Notes: generated from the letters alone by a model not told the origin. DNA of 6,103 nucleotides from Chloroflexota bacterium (GCA_021847625.1 JAJZQK010000229.1:1-6103), one strand, 5' to 3'; numbered from the stretch's first letter, positions 1 to 6,099 are shown. Program-made: numbers and translations.

Positions 1-611
1 GCGTGACGGAGGTGTTCTCGCGGGAGGACCTGATCGCCCGCTTTGACCTCGACCGGGTGGGCAAGACGGCGGCGGTCTTCGACCGCGAGAAGCTGGAGTG
101 GATGAACGGCTACTACATCCGCCAGCTCTCCGACGACGACCTCGCCCGCCGTATGTATCCCTTCTTCGTGGAGGAGGGACTAGTGGCAGAGGAAGGGGCT
201 GAAGGCGACGAGATGGAGCTCGTGCGGCGGACGGCGCCGCTGGTGCGGGAGCGCATCAAGCGACTGGTGGAGGCGCCGGGCATCGTGGACTTCGTCTTCA
301 AGGGCGAGTTGGTCTACGACCCGGCCCTGCTGGCGCCGAAGGGGATCACGCTGGAGAAGGCGCGGGAGAACCTTGTCGCTGCTCGGCAGCCCCTCGGGCA
401 GGTCGCCCGGTGGGACCACGAGGAGCTGGAGGCGCAGCTGCGTCCGCTGGCTTCGCAACTGGGGGTGAAGACGGGCCAGCTGTTCGGCTCGCTGCGCGTA
501 GCCATCACGGGGCGGACGGTGGCGCCGCCCCTCTTCGAGACGATGGCCGTCCTCGGGCGCGAGCGCACGCTCGAACGCGTGGACAAAGCGATCGAGATGC
601 TCGGAAAGTAG
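1..611 (+). CDS. gltX: Glutamyl-tRNA synthetase, C-terminal part (5' end outside window)
   Basis: Class I aminoacyl-tRNA synthetase that charges tRNA(Glu) with glutamate in the cytoplasm. Only about the last 203 codons are present, read in the frame beginning at base 3. The GTG at base 3 is not the real start, because the catalytic Rossmann fold with HIGH and KMSKS must lie to the left of the window. What is visible is the segment just after KMSKS (FSREDLIARFDLDRVGKTAAVFD, then KLEWMNGYYIRQL) and the all-helical anticodon-binding domain. The C-terminal GluRS signature is clear (GVKTGQLFGSLRVAITGRTV, then PPLFETMAVLGRERTLERV). The stop is TAG at 609-611. It converges on glnS. Whether this GluRS is discriminating or also mischarges tRNA(Gln) cannot be judged from this part. 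The nearby glnS suggests that tRNA(Gln) is charged directly. Confidence 0.96.
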   Translation, partial: VTEVFSREDLIARFDLDRVGKTAAVFDREKLEWMNGYYIRQLSDDDLARRMYPFFVEEGLVAEEGAEGDEMELVRRTAPLVRERIKRLVEAPGIVDFVFKGELVYDPALLAPKGITLEKARENLVAARQPLGQVARWDHEELEAQLRPLASQLGVKTGQLFGSLRVAITGRTVAPPLFETMAVLGRERTLERVDKAIEMLGK

Positions 612-622
612 AAATGGAAGTG

Positions 623-637
623 CTACCCATTTGGTAG
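623..637 (+). repeat. Small inverted repeat just after gltX
   Basis: CTACC (623-627) and GGTAG (633-637) form a 5-bp stem with a 5-nt loop, 11 nt after the gltX stop. There is no clean T-run after it, so it is at best a weak terminator. Confidence 0.3.
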
Positions 638-661
638 TCAGGTGGCATTTCTTAGCGTCAT

Positions 662-686
662 GTAGGGCAGGGGCTTGTCCCCTGCC
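662..686 (+). repeat. REP-like hairpin with GTAG foot
   Basis: A perfect 8-bp stem (GGCAGGGG 666-673, CCCCTGCC 679-686) with the 5-nt loop CTTGT is directly preceded by GTAG at 662-665. A GTAG tetranucleotide at the foot of a GC-rich imperfect palindrome is the hallmark of REP elements mobilised by RAYT (TnpA-REP) transposases. No transposase gene is visible in the window, so this would be a non-autonomous copy. It lies in the convergent gltX-glnS gap, which is a typical REP location. Confidence 0.45.
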
Positions 687-764
687 GCCCCGTTTCTTTC
701 GACCCTCACCCGTACCCTCTGCCTGCCAGGTTCGTGGTAGGACGGCCCTGCCAGCGGGGCGACC

Positions 765-787
765 GCGCGGCGCTGAAGGGGCCGCGC
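765..787 (+). repeat. GC-rich inverted repeat
   Basis: GCGCGGC (765-771) pairs with GCCGCGC (781-787) around a 9-nt loop. It lies between the REP-like hairpin and the multi-stem element. There is no T-run, so it is not an obvious terminator. Confidence 0.3.
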
Positions 788-799
788 TAAGTCAACAAG

Positions 800-925
800 G
801 CCCGCTCGAAGCGGGCTGAGACGGGGCGGTCACCCACCTGCAAACCTGCCTGGCATTGGCTCGCCTCGTTCTCAGCCCCCTCGAAAGGGGCTTCGTTGGA
901 TTAGCCCGCTGCTTTAGCGGCGGGC
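800..925. repeat. Multi-stem structured element in the gltX-glnS gap
   Basis: Four stems follow each other with almost no gap. Stem 1 is GCCCGCT 800-806 with AGCGGGC 810-816. Stem 2 is 816-828 with 862-875: 13 pairs, one G-U and one bulged T at 869, closed by CTGAGA/TCTCAG. Stem 3 is AGCCCC 874-879 with GGGGCT 887-892. Stem 4 is 904-913 with 916-925: 10 pairs including one G-U. The ends of stems 1-3 abut as if they could stack coaxially. The pairing works on either strand, so orientation is unknown. It may be an intergenic repeat family, a non-autonomous mobile element or a structured RNA. No reading frame or T-run accompanies it. I do not recognise it as a named RNA. Confidence 0.5.
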
Positions 926-968
926 GGCGTGCCCGGACCTGCGACTGCCCGGCTCCCCTTGCCCTGGC

Positions 969-2675
<1,707 letters not shown>

Positions 2676-2684
2676 CTTACCGCA

Positions 2685-2690
2685 TCCCTT
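2685..2690 (-). promoter_or_regulatory. Ribosome binding site of glnS
   Basis: On the minus strand AAGGGA lies 9 nt before the ATG at 2675. It supports this start over the in-frame TTG 12 codons upstream. Confidence 0.6.
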
Positions 2691-2710
2691 CCCGTCGTTT
2701 AGCTTGCACA

Positions 2711-2719
2711 ATTATAGCA
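2711..2719 (-). promoter_or_regulatory. Extended -10 promoter of glnS
   Basis: The minus strand reads TGCTATAAT, an extended -10 (TGn) plus a perfect TATAAT at 2716-2711. No good -35 is seen at 16-18 bp, as is common for extended -10 promoters. Transcription would begin near 2704, giving a leader of about 30 nt before the ATG at 2675. Confidence 0.75.
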
Positions 2720-2728
2720 AATTGCCGT

Positions 2729-2744
2729 GGGGCGCCGCCGCCCC
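2729..2744. repeat. GC-only hairpin next to glnS promoter
   Basis: GGGGCG (2729-2734) and CGCCCC (2739-2744) form a perfect 6-bp stem with a 4-nt loop. On the minus strand it ends 12 nt before the glnS -10 hexamer, where a -35 box would be. It could be the terminator hairpin of the upstream receiver gene (there is no T-run, only CAATTT further on) or a protein site. Function is not shown. Confidence 0.35.
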
Positions 2745-2910
2745 CTGGGCCTAGTTGCTGCGCATTCGCACGGCGAAGCTGGGGCCAAGCGTCAAACCTA
2801 GCGCTGGTACCAGGTGGCTGGATGGGCAACCACGGTCGGTTCGTGACGGTCCTGTGATAGTGCGGGGAAGCAGGGAGAGAGGAGGCCGTGGGCGAGCGTG
2901 GCGGCGTCTC

Positions 2911-3285
2911 CTACGTCTCGCCGATCATAGCCTTCACTTTGCGGATGAAGTCGTCCAGGTCGAAGGGGAGAGCGATGTAATCGTGGCCGCTCTTGCGAAG
3001 TTCCGCGCTGGCGGCGCCCACTTCTTCCACGGCGCCCGAGGTGACGAGGACCTTTGTGCCTGCCAGCGCCGGGTCCTTCTGCATCTGCTCGAGGATCTCC
3101 CAGCCGTTGAGGCCCGACATGCGGATATCGAGCAACACGAGGTCGGGCTTCCACTCTCGAATGAGGCGGAGGGCCGCGTGGCCCTCGCCGGAGGCCTGAA
3201 CGTCGTATCCTTCATCTTCGAGGAGGATGGTTACCATATCGACAAAGTCGCGTTCGTCGTTGACGACGGCAATCTTCTTAGGCAT
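2911..3285 (-). CDS. Stand-alone response-regulator receiver protein with altered active site
   Basis: A single CheY/Spo0F-like receiver domain of 124 aa with no output domain. Such proteins pass phosphoryl groups or act through protein contacts in two-component signalling. The order is canonical: beta-1 KIAVVNDE (residues 4-11), the phospho-acceptor D53 in PDLVLLDIRM, the GxxGWEIL turn after it, T82/S83 at the switch position (VLVTSG), and YIALPFD at 103-109. Two active-site residues differ from the family rule. The acidic pair is N9-D10 instead of DD, and the invariant Lys before Pro107 is Leu106 (codon CTC). D53 may still be phosphorylated, but signal-coupled switching is doubtful. The start ATG has GGGAG (minus strand of 3291-3295) 5 nt upstream. 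No histidine kinase lies in the window. Its stop is 235 nt before glnS on the same strand; I see no clear terminator between them and no clear promoter directly upstream. Confidence 0.93.
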   Translation of the reverse strand: MPKKIAVVNDERDFVDMVTILLEDEGYDVQASGEGHAALRLIREWKPDLVLLDIRMSGLNGWEILEQMQKDPALAGTKVLVTSGAVEEVGAASAELRKSGHDYIALPFDLDDFIRKVKAMIGET

Positions 3286-3382
3286 AGCATCTCCCGTCTA
3301 CACTGCGGGCGGCGGCCCGGGTCACGGGGCCGGCGCCCGACGTTCGTGCGAGCAGATTGTCCGGCCGGCGGGCAACTCGGAT

Positions 3383-3412
3383 TTGCTCGCGGCCTGCCTT
3401 CCCTGCTATAAT
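3383..3412 (+). promoter_or_regulatory. Promoter of tRNA-Ser
   Basis: TGCTATAAT at 3404-3412 is an extended -10 with a perfect hexamer (3407-3412). A partial -35, TTGCTC (3383-3388), stands 18 bp upstream. The start point would be near 3419, about 12 nt before the mature tRNA 5' end. The nine-base extended -10 is identical to that of glnS. Confidence 0.75.
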
Positions 3413-3430
3413 AAGTCGGCTCGTCCGCGC

Positions 3431-3520
3431 GGAGAGGTGCTGGAGTGGCTTAACAGGCACGCCCGGAGAGCGTGTGTAGGGGTAACCCTACCGTGGGTTC
3501 AAATCCCACCCTCTCCGCCA
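3431..3520 (+). tRNA. tRNA-Ser (anticodon GGA), with C33
   Basis: A 90-nt class II tRNA with CCA encoded at 3518-3520. The acceptor stem GGAGAGG (3431-3437) pairs perfectly with CCTCTCC (3510-3516), and the discriminator is G3517. The D stem is CTG/CAG (3440-3442, 3454-3456), with G18G19 at 3447-3448. The anticodon stem is CACGC (3458-3462) with GCGTG (3470-3474). The loop is CCGGAGA (3463-3469), so the anticodon is GGA at 3465-3467, reading UCC and UCU. The long variable arm GTAGGG/CCCTAC (3476-3481, 3486-3491) has a GTAA tetraloop and fits serine. The T stem is GTGGG/CCCAC with loop TTCAAAT. The oddity is C at position 33 (base 3464), where nearly all elongator tRNAs have U. Confidence 0.96.
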
Positions 3521-3526
3521 AGTTTC

Positions 3527-3564
3527 TCGGCCATCCTACTGGTGAGGGTGGCCGATTCCCTTTT
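3527..3564 (+). terminator. Intrinsic terminator after tRNA-Ser
   Basis: Bases 3527-3536 pair with 3546-3555 in a 10-bp stem (one G-T wobble, core CGGCCA/TGGCCG) around a 9-nt loop. The stem is followed by the T-rich tail TTCCCTTTT (3556-3564). It begins 7 nt after the encoded CCA. Confidence 0.75.
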
Positions 3565-3570
3565 CCGGCG

Positions 3571-3595
3571 CCCGCCGGCCCCAACCATCGGCGGG
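3571..3595. repeat. Second hairpin behind the tRNA terminator
   Basis: CCCGCCG (3571-3577) pairs with CGGCGGG (3589-3595) over an 11-nt loop. On the plus strand it is followed by a pyrimidine-rich stretch (CCTTTCTTCCT), so it may serve as a back-up terminator. Confidence 0.4.
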
Positions 3596-3663
3596 ATAGC
3601 CTTTCTTCCTAGCGAACGCCGACCCCACCAACCTTCACGCGAACAGGCAAATGAGCTACCCTA

Positions 3664-3692
3664 ATTATACCCTCGCCCGCTCCCCCTGTGAA
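3664..3692 (-). promoter_or_regulatory. Strong-looking minus-strand promoter facing the tRNA
   Basis: The minus strand reads TTCACA (3692-3687), a 17-bp spacer (3686-3670) and TATAAT (3669-3664), 11 of 12 matches to the sigma-70 consensus. Transcription would start near 3657 and run leftward through the tRNA-Ser antisense strand toward the receiver gene, whose start is about 370 nt away. No convincing small gene begins directly after it. It could drive the receiver gene or an antisense RNA. Confidence 0.5.
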
Positions 3693-3858
3693 GCCATTTC
3701 TGCGAGCAAGCGCTGCACAATGGCAGGCCTGGTTTGTTGACGCGGCGTAGCACTGGCTGTTGATGCGGGAGGTGATGGTGGTGAAGTGCAAACGGTAGAG
3801 CAAGGTATCTTGCCCGATTGCCGAGGGGCCGCGACTACCGATCTTGGAGGAGTCCCTC

Positions 3859-4404
3859 TCACCAAGCGAGAAGGGGGTCGTGCCTGCCCGGTACAAAACG
3901 AGTTCTCTCTTGGATATCCCGGAGAACCGGCCTCAGAGTATCCTCATTGAGGTGTTGCGAGTCAGCCCAGTGCTTCAACGTTTGGCTGGTGCTGAGGACG
4001 AGAATTCGGGAAGCAGAACGGGCCATGACTCGCTGAGTCTTTCGATCGTCGGTGACTACGGCGCCGGTCCGATGGACGGCCAAGGCGCAAGTGGCCGCCT
4101 CTCCGTCGTCGATCTCGGCGGCGAAATCCACGAAGCTCTCGAATTCCTCGTTCGTCTCGGGGCGCCAAACCCTTACGTGCCCCGAATCAATAAAGGGCTT
4201 CAGGTCGACCGCCTCCCGCTGGGAGGCGTCGTCCCCGCTGCCGCCCCTTAAGACGTAGATGGCTTCGTCGACGACGGCGTCTGCGACCGCGCAGGGCACG
4301 GGGAGCGCGTCGATAACCTCCGTCAGCCGGCGGCTGGTGTACAGATTCAGGAGTGAGCAGCAGTCGAGCAGCGCTACCCGGCAGCCAGCGAAGTCGATAG
4401 TCAT
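3859..4404 (-). CDS. PIN-domain protein, probable RNase toxin
   Basis: A 181-aa protein from the ATG at 4404; an alternative GTG at 4419 would add five residues. PIN domains are metal-dependent RNases whose acidic quartet binds Mg/Mn, and many are type II toxins. The pattern fits: D14 in VALLDCCSLLNLY, E47 in AVVDEAIYVL, D99/D100 with E102 in IDDGEAATCALA, and D119/D120 in VVTDDRKTQ, followed by further helix-strand elements. The length is somewhat above typical VapC (about 130-140 aa), the extra being mainly the C-terminal tail after residue 140. It starts 31 nt after the stop of the XRE-ImmA gene on the same strand, so the two are very likely co-transcribed. The ATG has GGGG 9 nt upstream and GAGG abutting it, so the exact start is uncertain. 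It need not be a toxin; a housekeeping PIN RNase is possible, but the partner gene argues for a TA-like role. Confidence 0.85.
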   Translation of the reverse strand: MTIDFAGCRVALLDCCSLLNLYTSRRLTEVIDALPVPCAVADAVVDEAIYVLRGGSGDDASQREAVDLKPFIDSGHVRVWRPETNEEFESFVDFAAEIDDGEAATCALAVHRTGAVVTDDRKTQRVMARSASRILVLSTSQTLKHWADSQHLNEDTLRPVLRDIQERTRFVPGRHDPLLAW

Positions 4405-4435
4405 CCTCACCAACCCCACACCAGTCCAAACCTGA

Positions 4436-5650
4436 TCACGCGGAAAGAGATCCGCCCAAATCGATCGGCACGGTGGAAACGGCTCCCTCGTCGGAGACTA
4501 CCCTGCCGCTGGCAAGCTCGACAACGATCCGACGAGCTTCCAGACGATCGGTGCGGAGAAAACGCGCCAGCTGACCCTCGGTGAGCTCGGCCCGCTCGAA
4601 GGCCTCGGCAGCCAAGTACATGTATCGTAACGGCAACTCCTGGTTGTTTGCTGAGTAAGGCCGCAGATGCAGAAGACCCTTCGCTTCTTGAACTTTGAAT
4701 CCGGCCTCCTGGAGCCGATCCCACGTGCCTCCGGGCAGCAGACGCAGCTCCTCCAGGCGCAGGGTAAGGGCTTCGACGGATACGAAGTAGAAGTGAGCCA
4801 GAGTACAGAGATCGCTGGGCGTGAACTTCCCCTGCCGGCGGCGCTTGAGTTCGTTGAAGCGGCGGCGCATCCCCGATTCCGGCATCAAGAATGAACGTGC
4901 AAAGGCGTCGGCGAAGCGCTCTTGCTCGGGGACGCGCTGATAGCGGCCAAGGAAGGCTACTTCCGGGCGGTAGCGGTTGGTGAGGAAGTGGGCATAGCCG
5001 TGGGCCAAAGACATCCGGCCCCGCTCAGCGGGGTGCTTGCGATTGATCGCGAGGCATCCTCCCAGGTCTTCCGTATAGGCGAACATCTCGGCGATGCGTG
5101 AAGGCAGCGCTATGTAGAAGATTCGCAGCCCGACGTCGTTCTCCAGGACCTCCCGCAGGTTGAGCAGGGGGCCATCACCTAGGCCGAGACGGTTGCGTTC
5201 GGCGCTCGCCACGTCCTCACCGGCCGCTTCGGGAGTCACTCCCTCGGTGCGGTACGATTCTGGATACTTCTCTCCGAGCGGAGCCTCGCAGATTCGTTCG
5301 AGTTCCAGATAGTCCACGCATAGGCGCTCGAACTCGGCCAGACCAGAGGAGATATCCTTCTCTACCTCCATGCCGGGCGCGAGTACGGCCCGCAGTTGCA
5401 CGGTGAAGGGCGTTGCCGGGGTACCCTGGCGAAGGAACTCTCCGACACTGCGGCCGTAGAAGAGGGCAAGTCGGACGAGCTCCTGGGGCCGGATTCGGCG
5501 TTCGCCTTTTTCGATGGCGGTGATCGTCGTCCGCGCCACACCAAGGTGCACTGCTGCCTCCTGCTGGGTCTGCCCTCTCGCTTTCCGGGCCCCTTGCAGC
5601 CGACGTCCCAGCTCCCGGGGATCGAGGGCCCCTAATATGTTGCCATCCAT
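4436..5650 (-). CDS. XRE-family HTH plus ImmA/IrrE (DUF955) protein, probable antitoxin/autorepressor
   Basis: A 404-aa protein. Residues 12-72 are a Cro/C1-type HTH (LGRRLQGARKARGQTQQEAA, then VARTTITAIEKGERRIRPQEL), expected to bind operator DNA. Residues 160-270 are an ImmA/IrrE-type zinc-peptidase domain: LLNLREVLENDVGLRIFY, GGCLAINRKHPAERGRMSLAHGYAHFL, then QERFADAFARSFLMP. The usual HExxH is H217-G-Y-A-H221. The two histidines and the later E244/D248 region are kept, but the catalytic Glu is Gly (codon GGC). Zinc may still bind, yet proteolysis by the standard mechanism is unlikely. The C-terminal 100 residues are helical and unassigned. The start ATG has AAGGAG (minus strand, 5665-5660) 9 nt upstream. 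It lies between a small ORF and the PIN gene, all on one strand. XRE-ImmA proteins beside a toxin gene commonly act as antitoxin and autorepressor; this role is inferred. Confidence 0.92.
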   Translation of the reverse strand: MDGNILGALDPRELGRRLQGARKARGQTQQEAAVHLGVARTTITAIEKGERRIRPQELVRLALFYGRSVGEFLRQGTPATPFTVQLRAVLAPGMEVEKDISSGLAEFERLCVDYLELERICEAPLGEKYPESYRTEGVTPEAAGEDVASAERNRLGLGDGPLLNLREVLENDVGLRIFYIALPSRIAEMFAYTEDLGGCLAINRKHPAERGRMSLAHGYAHFLTNRYRPEVAFLGRYQRVPEQERFADAFARSFLMPESGMRRRFNELKRRRQGKFTPSDLCTLAHFYFVSVEALTLRLEELRLLPGGTWDRLQEAGFKVQEAKGLLHLRPYSANNQELPLRYMYLAAEAFERAELTEGQLARFLRTDRLEARRIVVELASGRVVSDEGAVSTVPIDLGGSLSA

Positions 5651-5659
5651 GGCCGTGTT

Positions 5660-5665
5660 CTCCTT
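5660..5665 (-). promoter_or_regulatory. Ribosome binding site of the XRE-ImmA gene
   Basis: A near-perfect Shine-Dalgarno, AAGGAG on the minus strand, 9 nt before the ATG at 5650. It is the strongest such site in the operon. Confidence 0.75.
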
Positions 5666-5675
5666 GTCTTCCTAC

Positions 5676-5834
5676 CTAATGCACGAGTGCACCGGAAAGC
5701 CTTGGTCGAAATTTCTTCCATTCCCCGCAGTACCGACGGTACAAGTCGACAAGTTGGCTCTCAATGATGGTCAGCGTGGTCTGACCCGTCTTGGCAAGGG
5801 CTGGGGCGATCTCAACGAGATCCGGATACATCAT
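5676..5834 (-). CDS. Unrecognised 52-aa small protein, first gene of the TA-like operon
   Basis: An open frame of 52 codons starting ATG-ATG at 5834 and ending TAG at 5678-5676, 25 nt before the XRE-ImmA start. Its protein begins MMYPDLVEIAPALAK, runs through QLVDLYRRYCGEW and ends RPRLSGALVH. It is basic toward the C-terminus and rich in aromatic residues (Y, W, F) around positions 32-42, with no signal peptide or membrane segment. The start has AGGA (minus strand of 5845-5842) at 7-nt spacing. An in-frame stop lies 10 codons upstream of the start with no other start codon between. About two thirds of its codons end in G or C, as expected for coding sequence here. It lies between the sigma-70 promoter and the regulator. 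I do not recognise the family. It may be a third component of the module, a leader peptide that couples translation to the regulator, or a remnant of a longer gene. Confidence 0.6.
   Translation of the reverse strand: MMYPDLVEIAPALAKTGQTTLTIIESQLVDLYRRYCGEWKKFRPRLSGALVH
5680..5691. promoter_or_regulatory. Inverted repeat near the XRE-ImmA start (possible operator)
   Basis: TGCAC-GA-GTGCA, 5-bp arms with a 2-nt centre, at the very end of the small ORF about 30 nt before the XRE-ImmA ATG. XRE proteins bind short palindromes, but this one lies inside coding sequence and could be chance. Confidence 0.3.
5730..5742. promoter_or_regulatory. Perfect 13-bp palindrome inside the small ORF (possible operator)
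   Basis: GTACCG-A-CGGTAC with 6-bp arms around a single base. It is followed by a near-exact 8-base tandem direct repeat (ACAAGTCG/ACAAGTTG, 5741-5756). It could be an internal XRE operator or chance within coding sequence. Confidence 0.3.
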
Positions 5835-5917
5835 TGTAAGTTCCTGCCATGGTTCCGCCTGCCCAAGTGCTCATTCGAGCTTGCTCGCCTGATGGTCCGT
5901 CATCCGTTCTCACGCAT

Positions 5918-5946
5918 AGTATACCTAGGGATTCTGACAATGTCAA
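5918..5946 (-). promoter_or_regulatory. Sigma-70 promoter of the small ORF / XRE-ImmA / PIN operon
   Basis: On the minus strand TTGACA (5946-5941) is a perfect -35, the spacer is exactly 17 bp, and TATACT (5923-5918) is a 5-of-6 match to the -10. Transcription would begin near 5911 and read into the small ORF at 5834. It is the best promoter match in the window. Confidence 0.8.
5935..5945. promoter_or_regulatory. Palindrome overlapping the -35 box (candidate XRE operator)
   Basis: TGACA-A-TGTCA has perfect 5-bp arms around one base. It covers the -35 hexamer and the upstream edge of the spacer. A dimeric repressor here would block RNA polymerase, which is what an autoregulating XRE antitoxin would do. 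Confidence 0.45.
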
Positions 5947-6068
5947 GGTGTTAGAATGGCCACAGGGCATCCTTGTAAGTCACAACCACGCTCTCGGTCT
6001 TCATGCCGACGTCTGGGTGGTGCTTTGTCTTTCAGGCAAGCGGTGGCGAATCTGGCGGCGAGGGGAGG

Positions 6069-6099
6069 CTCGGGCACGCCTCAGGCAGGCGTGCCCGAG
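6069..6099. repeat. Perfect 12-bp hairpin at the right edge
   Basis: CTCGGGCACGCC (6069-6080) pairs without mismatch with GGCGTGCCCGAG (6088-6099) over a 7-nt loop. There is no T-run on either side, so it looks like an intergenic palindromic repeat rather than an intrinsic terminator. It is cut close to the window edge and its full extent is unknown. Confidence 0.55.

Larger units (their letters stand above)
3565..3858. other. Non-coding stretch between tRNA-Ser and the PIN gene
   Basis: About 294 bp with no reading frame that has both a start with a ribosome site and a recognisable protein. Open frames on the minus strand (for example 3609-3896 and 3665-3865) overlap the PIN gene out of frame and look like chance. 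Base composition is less GC-rich than the synthetase genes. It contains the hairpin at 3571-3595 and a minus-strand promoter at 3664-3692. No clear terminator for the PIN operon is seen directly after 3859. Confidence 0.6.

Noticed and set aside
2676..2711. Longer glnS starting at the in-frame TTG (2711)
   Set aside because: The TTG overlaps the -10 hexamer, so it would not be transcribed from this promoter. The ATG at 2675 has a ribosome site and gives the usual GlnRS N-terminus.
3480..3590. 29-codon minus-strand frame downstream of the 3664-3692 promoter
   Set aside because: The ribosome site is poor and too distant. The frame runs across the tRNA terminator and into the tRNA gene, and its codons look like chance.
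3609..3896. 95-codon minus-strand frame between the PIN gene and the tRNA
   Set aside because: It overlaps the end of the PIN gene out of frame, has no ribosome site and contains no recognisable motif.
4098..4105. Copy of the tRNA-Ser 3' end (CCTCTCCG) as a possible att site for an island integrated at the tRNA
   Set aside because: Only 8 bases match and they sit inside the PIN gene. No longer repeat of the tRNA 3' end is seen to the right, and no integrase is present in the window.
5514..5954. 146-codon plus-strand frame at the right end
   Set aside because: It is antisense to the XRE-ImmA N-terminus and the small ORF, with no promoter, ribosome site or family resemblance.
5951..6004. 17-codon minus-strand frame (begins MKTESVVV) just upstream of the operon promoter
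   Set aside because: It is very short, has no ribosome site and lies upstream of the promoter. It may be a gene remnant, but nothing supports expression.
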